Source: Hydractinia symbiolongicarpus
Taxonomy: Eukaryota; Cnidaria; Hydrozoa; Anthoathecata; Hydractiniidae
Direction: 5' to 3'
Assembly (NCBI RefSeq): GCF_029227915.1
Contig: NC_079876.1
Span: 36,063,828-36,127,827 of the forward strand
Length of the DNA: 64,000 bases
The notes beneath the pieces are model-generated. The model was not told the origin of the DNA. It did not search any database and saw nothing but the letters and a program-made list of their open reading frames with translations. Of this stretch, positions 1-11,200 are shown piece by piece. A program made the translations under genes and the position numbers. Position 1 is the stretch's first letter, and the number at the start of each line of letters is the position of its first letter.

Positions 1-706
<706 letters not shown>

Positions 707-1500
707 ACCTTGCTTATATATACAATAGAATTCACAAGTCTATATATTCTCGCTAGGTTGTTTTTCTTAGGACTTAGTACCTTTTTAACCTTATCCGTGG
801 TTATAAGTATATGACATTTGAGGATATACCAACTAGCATTCTTGAACATAGACCTTTGTGTTGGCTTGTTTTGTTGTTTTGCTGATAAACATTCCATTTT
901 TTGGCTATGCTTGCTATATTTGAGGATCAATGCTGAAATTGGGGGAAAATACAATAGCCTTTCGAGGTTGATTGTCGTGGACGGGTGAAAATATATTTTG
1001 TAGCTCAAGCAATGCTTCCCTAATCAAATTTAGCTACGTAGCCCCTTGCAAAATGTTAACCAAATCTTAGCTACTTTGTTATTTATACCTTAGCTAGCTA
1101 GACTTCTTCTTAGTTAGTCATAGCTCGTTGCAATGCTTAACCTAATTTCCTACTCATCACGCAGAGCGAGAGGGATGCTTTGTGATTATTTCGTGATAGT
1201 TATGTGATATATATGCAAGTCTTTGGAAAAAAGGGGTGGGGGCTTATACTTTAGCTGGACTTGTGAAGTTTTTTACACAGGTTGAAAACGGATATTTATT
1301 GAAAGCGAAGGCATAGGGAGTCATGTCACACTGCAATAAAAGACTCTGTATTAAAGTAAAATACTCTTTTGGTGCTGATATGCAGCCCAAAAGACATATA
1401 AAAAAGACACCAGTGTCAAACGCCAACGATCGCCATTTTGTTTTGGTCGAAATTCAGAATTCGCAGCATAAACCAATCAGAACGCAGAACAGTCCCAAAT
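707..1500. other. no recognised feature
   Basis: AT-rich sequence with short tagctagc runs. A 110-codon minus-strand frame (1008-676) overlaps the transposase fragment in another frame and shows no recognisable domain. Confidence 0.5.
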
Positions 1501-1529
1501 TTGAAAAATGGGCCAATGACTGCACTGAG

Positions 1530-1589
1530 CTGTCCCATTTTTCGTTCTCTATTGTTATTCTTTATTGTTTAAAATGGGAAAAATGGGAC
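1530..1589. repeat. short imperfect palindrome
   Basis: GTCCCATTTTT near 1531 is matched by its reverse complement AAAAATGGGAC near 1578, giving a stem-loop with a loop of about 35 bases. Function unknown. Confidence 0.5.
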
Positions 1590-1635
1590 AGATACCCAAC
1601 CTGATTGGACAGAATTCCCATTTTAACAATAACTA

Positions 1636-1684
1636 TTTTCCCATTCTTGGGTGTCCAACGAGTTAACCATACGGCCATCGCAGC
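1636..1684 (-). pseudogene. tRNA-Ser(TGA) relic, 5' half
   Basis: Minus-strand GCTGCGATGGCC followed by a damaged D-arm matches the 5' half of the Ser(TGA) genes at 62070 and 63232. The homology breaks off around the anticodon arm, so the gene is dead. It is the downstream end of a decayed tRNA cluster on this strand. Confidence 0.6.
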
Positions 1685-1758
1685 AGAAATTCCTGGGTAA
1701 CTAGAATAATTCATCAGCTCACCCTGCACGTGCCGAGGAGGACAAAAAGCCAACTAGT

Positions 1759-1830
1759 AGGGGACACCGGGGTTTGAACCAGGGAGCTCTCGATCTGCAG
1801 TCGAATGCTTTAAAAATAAGCTATATCACC
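1759..1830 (-). pseudogene. tRNA-Cys(GCA) relic
   Basis: All 72 positions align with the Cys genes of the right-hand array. The GCA anticodon arm and TTTGAACC T-arm are readable, but the D-arm carries several substitutions (gctttaaaaataagc) and the acceptor stem has mismatches. The downstream spacer (gccaactagtagg) also matches the array unit. Confidence 0.75.
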
Positions 1831-1869
1831 AGGGCAGGGTATATAACAGCAACGCAAAAAAAAAATGAA

Positions 1870-1940
1870 CACTTGCACCGGGATTCGAACCCGAGCCGCC
1901 GGGGTGAAAACCAAATATTTTAACCACTTATCCGTGCAGA
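1870..1940 (-). pseudogene. tRNA-Glu(TTC) relic
   Basis: Reverse complement of a Glu gene: the anticodon region ggtgaaaacc and B box gattcgaaccc are kept, while the anticodon stem and acceptor stem are damaged. Same order relative to Cys and Ser as in the intact unit. Confidence 0.75.
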
Positions 1941-2035
1941 ACACATTCCCATTACAAGTACTTTTGATGTCATGTTTTTGTAAAATTTAGACTAGTCTTT
2001 TCTTTTTCTTTGTGTCAAAAGCATACTTTTGCGTG

Positions 2036-2127
2036 CGCTGGGTGTAGGAGTCGAACCTACCTACATGGGAAGATCCAGATCGCATTTGATTTCTAGTCAA
2101 ACGCCTTAACCTCTTGGCCATCACAGC
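2036..2127 (-). pseudogene. tRNA-Ser(AGA) relic
   Basis: The minus strand retains the AGA anticodon loop (tttctagtcaa on the plus strand) and most of both ends. It is 92 rather than 82 bases long, with an insertion in the variable arm and a changed acceptor end. Confidence 0.75.
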
Positions 2128-2184
2128 CTAACAAACTGCTGGCCATTGCCCCAAGGCCGACCGGAAAGCACAACATAAATGCTA

Positions 2185-2255
2185 AAGTGGCTGCCCTGAT
2201 TTAAAACAGGATCTCCTTTTTACTAGACAGGTGCTTTAACCGCTAAGTCAGCCCC
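2185..2255 (-). pseudogene. tRNA-Thr(AGT) relic
   Basis: Minus-strand copy with the anticodon arm ttactagacagg still present. The T-loop is mutated (gatttaaaacagg instead of gatttgaaccgg), which removes the B box. The flanking spacer gctggccattgccccaaggc matches the array unit. Confidence 0.7.
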
Positions 2256-2500
2256 CTGCTTGATCCGACATTTTGTAAAACAAAATATTACTCGTCGGAA
2301 AAATGGTTATGGCTACTGACACGTGGTTTACTACGTGATTTACTGCCATCTGGAAGGGTTAAAAAAGAGTAGTCACGAATTGGCATGTTTTTCTTGCGCC
2401 AGTAAATACCCTTCATAAAATAGAGAAAAAGGAAAAAAAAGAAATAGTTTGTAAAAAGTTCTGCTGGTCCATCCACTGCCCCTGTTGGGCACTGATAAAA

Positions 2501-2566
2501 TGCAGCGACCCAGAATTGAACTAGGGACCTTAAGTCTGATGCTCTCCCAACTGATCTAAAGAGAGC
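2501..2566 (-). pseudogene. tRNA-Phe relic lacking its anticodon
   Basis: Matches tRNA-Phe in the D-arm (gctctcccaactga) and T-arm but has an internal deletion of about 8 bases that removes the GAA anticodon. The flanking ccactgcccctgttgggc is the same spacer that follows each Phe gene of the array. No Gly relic is recognisable between this and the Thr relic. Confidence 0.7.
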
Positions 2567-2702
2567 ATAAAAGAATGGAGAAAGGGGGGGAAGAAACGAA
2601 AACGGCATGGTAGGTGCTGTTATTAGCATCATGCCCCAACTATTTTTATAACAAAACACTTATTGTTAGTGGCAACCTACTTATTTTAAAAGGTAAGAAA
2701 AG

Positions 2703-2880
2703 TTAGAGAATGTTTAATTTTGGCGATCCCTTGTCGGCTTTCCTGTGCTCCTTAAGCCAAGTATATATGTTTTTCCAGCTTTCTGATGATTTCATTGAAG
2801 GTGTATTTACACCAACATCATCAAACCACGACTCTTTACTTATACTAGACAACCTTCTTTTAGCATATTTTTTTTACGTT
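2703..2880 (-). pseudogene. unrecognised coding remnant
   Basis: The minus strand reads open for about 55 codons with protein-like composition (KESWFDDVGVNTPSMKSSES, then WKNIYTWLKEHRKADKG) up to a stop near 2703. Upstream the frame is broken by stops. No family recognised. It may belong with the minus-strand remnant at 3270-3990. Confidence 0.3.
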
Positions 2881-3269
2881 TTCTCGACGAACGGAAAGGA
2901 TTACTTTTCTAACTATATTTCGACATGGTTCCAATTTAATATTAAGTTTTCCGAAAGCATGCCACATAGCCGTATAAATGCACAGATTTTCACGTCGACT
3001 TGTCAGATGATTTTGTTTGTTATTTTTAAAAAGATGATTACCTTATTGTTAGAATAAATATCTACACCAGCTGACTCAACTCGTTTTGCACATATTTTGT
3101 CGAAGGTTTGAAGAATATAACACCTGAAAAGGCTTTTTCCAGAAAAAAGGAATGTTCCAAATGTTTTCATGGAATATAAAATATGTCATTCGAAAGGGAA
3201 TTTTTTTTCTCCATGTCATAATTTTTTTTGCAAAAACCCTAAAAAAATTTTGTTTTCTTTACAGTAACC

Positions 3270-3990
3270 TTAATTGTCTCTCATAGTGGCTGTTTATCCA
3301 CGCTTCTTGGTGGTCCTTGTTGATTAGGCTTTCCAACGATCCTGTTAAAGTTTCGTGACGCAATATCGACGATACAACGTTTCTGTGTTACTTAGCTGTT
3401 CTTTCTGGTTTACTGCCACCTACTCTTATTAGCCAGCCCTGAAATCTGTCCAGGACATCATCTTCGCTTCTAGTGGTCATAAAAAATCGATTGTCTAAAT
3501 CTTCAGAATCAACGTCCTCACCTTACATATACCAAAGGTGATTCAACGTCACTGTTGTTTATAGATTCTTTTTCATTTCCATCTCCTGGAGCAGGATTTT
3601 TTATGTCATTTCCCCTTGCTATTCATGACTACTGCTCCTAACCAGGCATCATCACTGCTGCCTTCATAAACGTCAATTTCCTAAAAAAGATGCCGTGTCA
3701 AGGTATATTTCTGATACAGATTTTCTAACTCTGTTTTCTCGTATTCTTCTGAAGAACAATCAGAAGAATCAGTAGCTTCGCTTTCTTCTTAGTCGCTATG
3801 TAGAAAAAATGATTGTCTTTTTCATGTATTGCTGAACTTTTTGAGGCTTTAGTTTGTGATATTGCTGCAACTGATTGCCCAATCTTTTAGGTGTACTATA
3901 GTTTCTTTGAAGCTACTGAGCTTTGAATTTTCTTTTTCGACTCTGAGGTTTCCAAAGCTTTCAATGTCTAAATATAGATCATTTGAATTT
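3270..3990 (-). pseudogene. decayed gene, possibly tyrosine-recombinase (Crypton-like) N-terminal region
   Basis: The minus strand shows broken but protein-like stretches: an acidic Ser-rich part (EATDSSDCSSEEYEKTELEN) at about 3790-3710, then after stops DDVLDRFQGWLIRVGGSKPE and SILRHETLTGSLESLINKDH at 3450-3290. The F-x2-WL...A...N-V-x2-IL...SL pattern resembles the SAM-like core-binding domain of tyrosine recombinases in Crypton-type elements. No catalytic domain was found and several stops are present. The family call is tentative. Confidence 0.3.
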
Positions 3991-4870
3991 TTTCGGCTGT
4001 AGTGTATTTTATAAATTATAACTCTACTGCAACTTTAGCCAAAATAAAAACACAATTTCAACCTTTTGTTACCCCGTCATAGGAAAAACAATTGGTCAAT
4101 GTTATTTTATTTTGCGAAATAAATTTCAGTAAAGGTTAACAAATTAATTGCGACATTGGAATGAGTGCTTAGTACAGGTAAACCGTGCGGCACATGCGGT
4201 TAGACTTAAGATTCTATTCAAAAAAAACTATTGCAGCTGTGGGTTACAAAACACAGGATACACTTCTGTTGAAGCGCCGGGTTAAGCCACAAGTAGCTGT
4301 GTTACCCGGCGTTAAACACCAGAATGAGTGATTAATTAAGAACCGTCAACTGTGCCACACATTCAGGTAAAGCGCTTTAGTAGAGCTATAATAGTGTGTA
4401 GAAAATCAAGTGAAGTGTACACAACTTTATGTTGTTTCTGGTGTAATATACTTTTCAAAAAATAACTTTCGACAACTTAGGTAAAATAAAAACACAGATT
4501 ACAATTCATTGTTACCCCGTTATAGCAAAAGCAGCTGGCCAACCCTCTTTATTTTTCAGGTAATGTTCCCGGTAAAAGTTTCAAAAAATGTTAAGCTGAG
4601 CGCTTAGTATAGGTAAACAACGTGTACTTTTTTCTGTAAAACACGTTATCACAATTTCGGTTAAACAGAAATACAGGAAACAGCCCGTTGTTAACACCGG
4701 ACTAGGCGCTTAGTACAGGTAGACTGTGTCGCACATAAGTATAGGTGTAACACCATTTTTTAAAAAACCTTATCTCAACTTCAGTTTAGAAAAAATCAGG
4801 AAACCGCCTGTCGTTATCAAGTTCAGTTAAAAGAATATATACAGCATAGCTTTCATAGCAGTAATAAAAT
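3990..4870. repeat. degenerate satellite-like repeats related to part of the 5.3-kb array unit
   Basis: A core like gcttagtacaggtaaac recurs at about 4168, 4601 and 4708, each preceded by blocks like aaaataaaaacacag and gttaccccgt. The same motifs in the same order occur at 13570-14160 inside each 5.3-kb unit. Divergence is high, so this is an older, non-homogenised relative. Confidence 0.65.
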
Positions 4871-5389
4871 TGTTAGCTGCGTAACTGCATTTAGCATAAG
4901 AATTAAGAATTGTGTTGCAGCCAAACTGCATTTAGCTACTTTCACATTTCAGCCAGAGGTAGCTAAAAGGAGCAAGCTAGGTAGACCCAAATTCATTATA
5001 AAAATAAATAACAATATACCAAACTGAAAAAAACTTTAAAAGAATAGGAACAAAGATAGCTATAGCTAGCTGCCTCAAAATCTCCGTTTTAGCTAGCTAA
5101 ACACGTGAAAACACACAGAAACTAATTAATCCTATAGGATACAAAGTACTCAGAAGAAAAAAGGATCGAAAGGAGACAAAAATTTCAAACCATCAATTCC
5201 AAACTAAAATCACAGTCGTAGGGGCATCATGTTTCCTCCGTCGGCATGTTGAGGCTTGGTCAAAATGGAGCCTCGTGATTGGTCTAATACGTGTAAGCGA
5301 TCAAAACAAAGCCTTTAAAAAGGGGGTCTGTCATGGATCCGAAATAAAGCTGCTGGGCAGCGGGAATTTTCCGAATGCCTCGCTACTTT

Positions 5390-5640
5390 CGACGCCATGT
5401 TGCCCAAAGACAGACAAAATACGGCTATTATAACGAAGACTAGTCGTTAGCCCGTGGAAAAATCCACGGGTTCGCCCGTCCTTTTTTTACCGTATTGCGT
5501 GCGTCTCGCTACTGGCGCAGCTAAGCTACCATTTTGCGTGACAGACGGACAGACGTATACGGGTATTATAATATAGATAGCCGGGAAACCCGGCGTCGAA
5601 ACGCCGGGTTAAGCGATCAGGAAGTATGTAGAATAAAAAA
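5390..5640. repeat. interspersed repeat with strong hairpins
   Basis: Contains cagacaaaatacggctatta followed by a perfect 8-bp stem (CCCGTGGA/TCCACGGG, 5451-5470), a CGGGTTCGCCCG palindrome, and a second 8-bp stem CCCGGCGT/ACGCCGGG at 5589-5608. Related sequence recurs at 13310-13500 (and in the other 5.3-kb copies) and at 48430-48550. Type unknown; a non-autonomous element is likely. Confidence 0.65.
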
Positions 5641-6539
5641 AACTTACCTTACATAAAACAGGCCTTTAATGTCTCAGGTAGTAACTCATTTTTGATGTTA
5701 TCTACAAAAAAAAAGGAACAGATCAACACTTATGCAAATACAAAATTGATAGGTTCAGGCTTGCTGGTCCCCCGAACATTTATGATGTTCGTATTAGCTG
5801 CTTCCCACAGGGGTATCAGTTTAGCCAAAAGGTTATCCAAAGAATAAAGTATTGGATAATCTTTAACCTCATTGTAGCCAGCTTTGAACCAAAATATTAA
5901 GAATTTAACATTACAACTGTACAATTTTAGAGAGAACGGTAATCATGAAGCAATTTAATGGTTAAATGAAGCTATGTGCAAACATATACAAAGGTACTCA
6001 TGTAAAGGGGGCAAAATGAAGAATACAATGGCTGGCTAATAGTAAATAAATAAAAAACTCTCTATATTATGAAAAAAGCGAACTAAAATAACTATAACCG
6101 TACTATAACTGTACTATAATAACAACTTAACGGTATAAAAAAAAAAATACGCTAATAGGCAGCAAACAGAGTTTCTTAATTTTTGACAAAAGTTTTTTTA
6201 AGTATCAATTTTTAAATAAATTATAAATATTAAAAATATCGATACTAACTATGCATCAGGACTATATACAAACACTATTACTTTATCTGCAAAATATTGA
6301 TGATAGTGGCATATTAATGACTAAAACTAAATACTGAGAAAATTGACTTTAATGCGAAACTAAGAAAAAGCAGGCAAAACTGGGAAAATTATGGAACTAT
6401 AAATGGAACTATGAAAGGAACCATAAAATAATCAAAGACAAATAAAATTGAAACGCGAGTAATATCGACCACTGACACACAGGGGAGTGAAATATTTGAA
6501 AATCAATTAAAGGATTTAAAGTATATATCAAAGTGGGTA
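5641..6539. other. AT-rich intergenic DNA, nothing recognised
   Basis: Only one short frame (5924-5730, minus, 64 codons) without recognisable motifs. Confidence 0.5.
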
Positions 6540-6740
6540 CCGATTAACGGTATTCCACCTTGATGGAACACACCCCCTGTTGTATCAGGATCGATTTCGC
6601 CCCTTCTTCGTGAGTAGGTTGCCCAGGCCGCTCCCGCCAGCGGAAGCCCTCGCGGTCCCTGCCCCCGAGGCGACGCCACACAAGGTATGACGCCCTTGAC
6701 CTGGGCCCTGGGTTTCTTCTACGATACCGTAGGTATGCTT
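6540..6740. other. GC-rich block of unknown nature
   Basis: About 200 bp of clearly GC-rich sequence (for example gcccaggccgctcccgccag near 6623) inside otherwise AT-rich DNA. Neither strand gives a long complete frame, though the minus strand is open for about 60 codons. It did not match tRNA, 5S rRNA or the common spliceosomal RNAs as I know them. A structured RNA, a processed fragment or a transferred fragment remain possible. Confidence 0.4.
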
Positions 6741-6914
6741 TGTAAGAAAGATCCTAAAATACGGAAAAGAATATACTATATAAAACTCAACATAAATATA
6801 AAAATATAAGACTCAATTTTTTCAATGCAACAATGTGATGAGAATATGTAGAGAATTAGAACTTATAGACGATGGTAATAAAAGTGGACCTTACATTACT
6901 AAGGTTTTCTTGAC

Positions 6915-7050
6915 TTGATGCAGCTGTTGTTGTCGTTGTTGCTGTTGTTGTTGTTGTTGTTGTTGCAAATGTTGCTGTTGTAACTGCTGTTGCTAGTGAT
7001 TCTGTTACTGATGTTGTACTTGCTGTTGTTGTTGTTGTTGTTGATTCGCC
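6915..7050. repeat. (GTT)n-rich low-complexity tract
   Basis: Imperfect GTT repeats. The minus strand reads as a Thr/Ala-rich 100-residue frame (7158-6856) starting MQLYLNSN. Possibly an expanded exon of an unknown gene, but low complexity makes coding status uncertain. Confidence 0.6.
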
Positions 7051-7264
7051 TGCAGACGATACTCCTGCTGAAGCAGCAGTGTTTTCACTTAAAAACTTTT
7101 CAAATCGTGACATTTTTAGTTTGCCTAAAAATAAATTACTATTTAAATAAAGTTGCATAAATGTAAGGAAGATGTAATTTGCACAACTGAATATACATGT
7201 ACAGTTACATAAATATTGATTGCCTTAAGTAAAGGGAGACAATATACAAAAAAAATACCCATAA

Positions 7265-7520
7265 AGGGGGATTTTCACGAAGCGAATTGAACGACGAATT
7301 GTATCTGAGCATGCGCAGTTTTGATTTTGCATCGAAATATTCGCTTCGCTGAAAAGTAGAAACAGTTCCTACGTTTTCGCGGCTAAAGGTTTCGCTGCTA
7401 GTTTTTGACCAATCAGAACGCGGTTAACTAATGTAAACAATGAGTTTGGCCCCTAATTTATTTTGTTGTGAAAATTAAAAAGCGAGTTCGCCATTCAATT
7501 CGCTTCGTGAAAATCCCCCT
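7265..7520. mobile_element. MITE with perfect 27-bp terminal inverted repeats (PIF/Harbinger-like)
   Basis: The ends 7265-7291 and 7494-7520 are exact reverse complements (outer bases AGGGGGATTTTCACG). The element is 256 bp and flanked on both sides by TAA (7262-7264, 7521-7523), consistent with the 3-bp TWA target duplication of PIF/Harbinger elements. It has no coding capacity. Perfect ends suggest recent insertion. Confidence 0.85.
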
Positions 7521-8220
7521 TAAGGCAACCCTGGCTTTCAGTTTGCAAACTTTAACTGGACTTTAAAAAAGTGAATTTAGTAGAATAAAGTTCTTTAAGT
7601 TAGAAAGGGCTACAAAGTTTTAATTTTATTCACCCTTAAATGAAATTATGTTTATATAATTGTGAGCTCGAAAAATTTGTTTATTTATAAATCCAGCTAA
7701 AATTGACGTAACGGGGTGCACCTCGAGAAGGTAAGCCATTGGATTTCGCACCCCACCTATGAGAGAAGAAAAACATACATTTGCACAATAAAATATGACG
7801 CAAACTCTCACAGGCAGTGGACAACAATATTTTACAGTGTAGGAGATAGAGGTTCTTTTAAAAGGATATACAATTTAGTTTAGCAACACCGCGTGCGACA
7901 ACTGTGTGCCACAAAGATCAAGTAGACGCGGCACTTGTTCAGGCGTAAACACACACTTTAATCATTGAAGTTGAGAAACTATCTCCGATTAAAGCTAGAG
8001 ACAGAACATGCTAACACTGTCAACACACCTATTAAGGCATGAGAACACCTGAAACCCATCATATAATGGTCACGTAGGCAATACACAACTTTGATAAGCA
8101 CCAAATCAAAATTGTAAGTTGCTTATTAAAATTATGTGATTGCAGGGTTAATGTTACAGGCAACATAACACTAACCAATACTTGAAATCTTAGTGTTGCA
8201 TAAAAGCGAAACATGAAAAA

Positions 8221-11200
8221 TTATAATACTTGTGGAAAAACAATATTTTTTGTAAAACACCTATCTCCTACATAACCTTGCTTAAAAGTATTAACAACCT
8301 GTACTTTAACTGCTTGAAATGACCGAGCACGTGAAAATGCAACATAAAGTTGGCCATGACTAAAGCAAGGTCTACGTAAAAATATACCAACTTTCTCAAA
8401 AGTTTGGCCTTGACTTTTATTTATAGTCAATGCGTAAGACAATCTTAAAGGAAACTGGGTGCGTTTAATTTGAAAGGGTAGATTTGTATCATTTGGACAG
8501 AGGGACACTCTCGGAATTAACACACGATCACCTCTACGAATACCGGTAAGAATTTCACAATCGATAACATTTGCACGCAGATTACGAACCATTAACCTTG
8601 TACCATTACAAAGACCGTCTTTAAGGGACAGATTTCCCAACAACATTACAACAGATCCAACTTTGACATTTAATTGGTGTGGTGGCATACCACTTGGAGT
8701 TAAGGAATTAATAAACTCCATGGGATATAAATCAATTTCTTCTTGATCATCCGAAACAACAGAGTCGATACTGTAATATGTACGGGTATCACCAGGAATT
8801 TGATTCAAAATTTGTTCATTTATTTCCAACGCTTCTTCGTTTGTTGGGGTTAAGATGACACAACGTGAAAATTCCACGTCATCTAATTCACTAAAGATAG
8901 AAGTAACGATATTTTCATTAGGTTGCAGAACACATTCATGGGGAATTTCAATACAACCTTGATTTGGATCATCTGGTTTTTGTGGCACCCGACCACTACC
9001 AAGGTTTAAAAGAAATTCAGCAAAGACTTGCTCTCCTTCTCCAGCTCTCATGTTCGTGTGGAGGTGGAAAATTCGAGTCAAGTGCCAGAGTTCTGAGCTT
9101 TTCAAACAAACTTCTACAATTTGTGCAGGTCCGGCTCTTCTGACAACAGGGAGTACTTGACGGAAATCTCCTCCCAGAAGAATAACTTTACCTGCAAAGG
9201 GAATTTCACTATTACATATATCCCTAAACATTCTGTCAATAGCTTCCAAAGCATATTTAGGTATCATGCTGGCTTCATCAAATATAATGATGACCTGTCT
9301 TCTTAAAAATGCTGCATGATCACTATTGGGTTTGATATTACATGTACAGCCGTCTAAAACAGGGACTGGTAACTTGAAAAGAGAGTGGACAGTCTTACCA
9401 TTCTGCAATAATGTGGCAGCAATACCTGTCCAGGCACAAGTAGCAACACACAGATTTCTCGCAATAACTTCCTTAATAATATAATTATATGTAAAAGTTT
9501 TACCTGTGCCACCTGGCCCATCTAGGAAGAAAATATTGGCAACATTAATGTTACTATTGGTGACGGCATTTATAATAGAATCAGCTACATGAACCTGCTT
9601 AGCATTTAACAAAGGCCTGATATTTACAGCCTCCTGCCTCATTTCTTCAGCATTTGGCAAATCATCAAGCAAAGCTTCCTGTAAAGCAGGAAGACCAAAA
9701 TCAGTAAGACGCTTACCAAATTGCTGAATAACCCCTTTAATTTTACCTAGCACCATTTGTTCTGCCTGTACTTCAGGGTGGTGACGTAAGTAATCCTCCA
9801 TCATAGCAGCACGAAAGGTTTCCCACAATTCATGTGGGTTATTCGGTTCACCGTGAATCAATATAAAAGAAAACGCTTTTCTCATTTTAGATGGAGAAGC
9901 ATATTCCACTAACTCGTTCATGGTGCGAATCCAAAGATTATCATCAGCTAACAATCCTCGTGCTAAGCATGCATCCCTAAAAGAAGCATAAATATTTTCT
10001 TCGAAATGTCTTAAGTCGTCAAAAGACGTAGCACCAGGGACATGCAATAGAAGGACGCGCAAAAAATACCTTTCACCTTCGCGGATACTGGCATTATACA
10101 TTCTACTTACTATCTTTTCAGCACCGCGTTGCCTAACTACCCACCGTTTTTGTTGTTGTGTATTCCGAAAAACAAAGTGGTAAGGTATTTCAGTGTAAAA
10201 AAGTCGTTGCGCATGCTGGTCCTGCTGATTTAATTGAAACCAGGCTGTTAACATCGTCTTAGAATTTTCAGCCCTGTCAGCAGCAACAGCCTCGTTGCCT
10301 TCCCTAAAAAACACTTGTTGGTGATTTGGAAGGTGAACAGGAAGTCTTATGATGGAATGACTCTGAGTATGCATAGGAAATTCACAGAGACGCCAAGTTG
10401 CTTCAGGTGCAGACACATATCTGGCATCTAAGAATGTTGTTACTTCATCATGATCGATCCGCTCATTGATTTCTATGTGTGCAGTATCATAACCTTTGTA
10501 AATATATTTATACAAATACTTAACACTTTTAATTGACACACACGCTTCCAAGTTTATATGTGCCATATATTTTTTACATAGGAAAGGGTTATAAGGCACA
10601 ACCCACCTATTATCAACATCTAAGTTTCGAATTCTTACCGTTCTTCCATTATCAGGGCGATGGTACATGGGATAACCATCAACATTTATAACAGTTCCGT
10701 CATTAAACTGCTTAGGAAAATGCTTAGTACACTCACCCTCTTTCATGCACGGAGATGTATTATTAAGGTGGCCACATGGCCCATGGATCATACATGACTT
10801 TATTATATCATGCAATTCAGCATCTTGGTTTTGATCCGGAATCTGTGCACAAATTAATAAGTCAATATCATCAGCATTTCGTAATTTAAACTCATTGTGT
10901 AGATGTAAAAGCATATGAACATGCGGTAAACCTCTTTTTTGAAATTCAATAACATCTACATGTGCACACAGAACACCCAATACACCGTCTTTTAAATCTT
11001 TTTTCAAAGCTAGTAATTTTAATTTAAAAACCCTTGCAACCAAATCCGGTCTATCAGAAGCAGATTGACCAGGTAACAAATTAGTAACAATTTCTGGCCA
11101 TTTTGGATTGCAAGTAAAAGTCAAGAACAAATCTGGCTTACCCTTCTTTGAAACCAATGCCATTGCATCAAGGTACAACTGATGCATGTTACGGGGTGAG

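Noticed and set aside
3990-4870. CRISPR-like spaced repeats
   Set aside because: Repeats are long, degenerate and irregularly spaced, and the DNA is clearly animal.
6540-6740. rRNA, snRNA or SRP RNA fragment
   Set aside because: Compared from memory with 5S, U1, U2, U4, U5 and SRP RNA signatures; no match could be supported.
7850-8220. Helitron 3' terminus (hairpin plus CTRR on the minus strand)
   Set aside because: A ccgcg/cgcgg pairing near 7892-7930 exists, but its loop is too long and no convincing CTRR next to T could be fixed.
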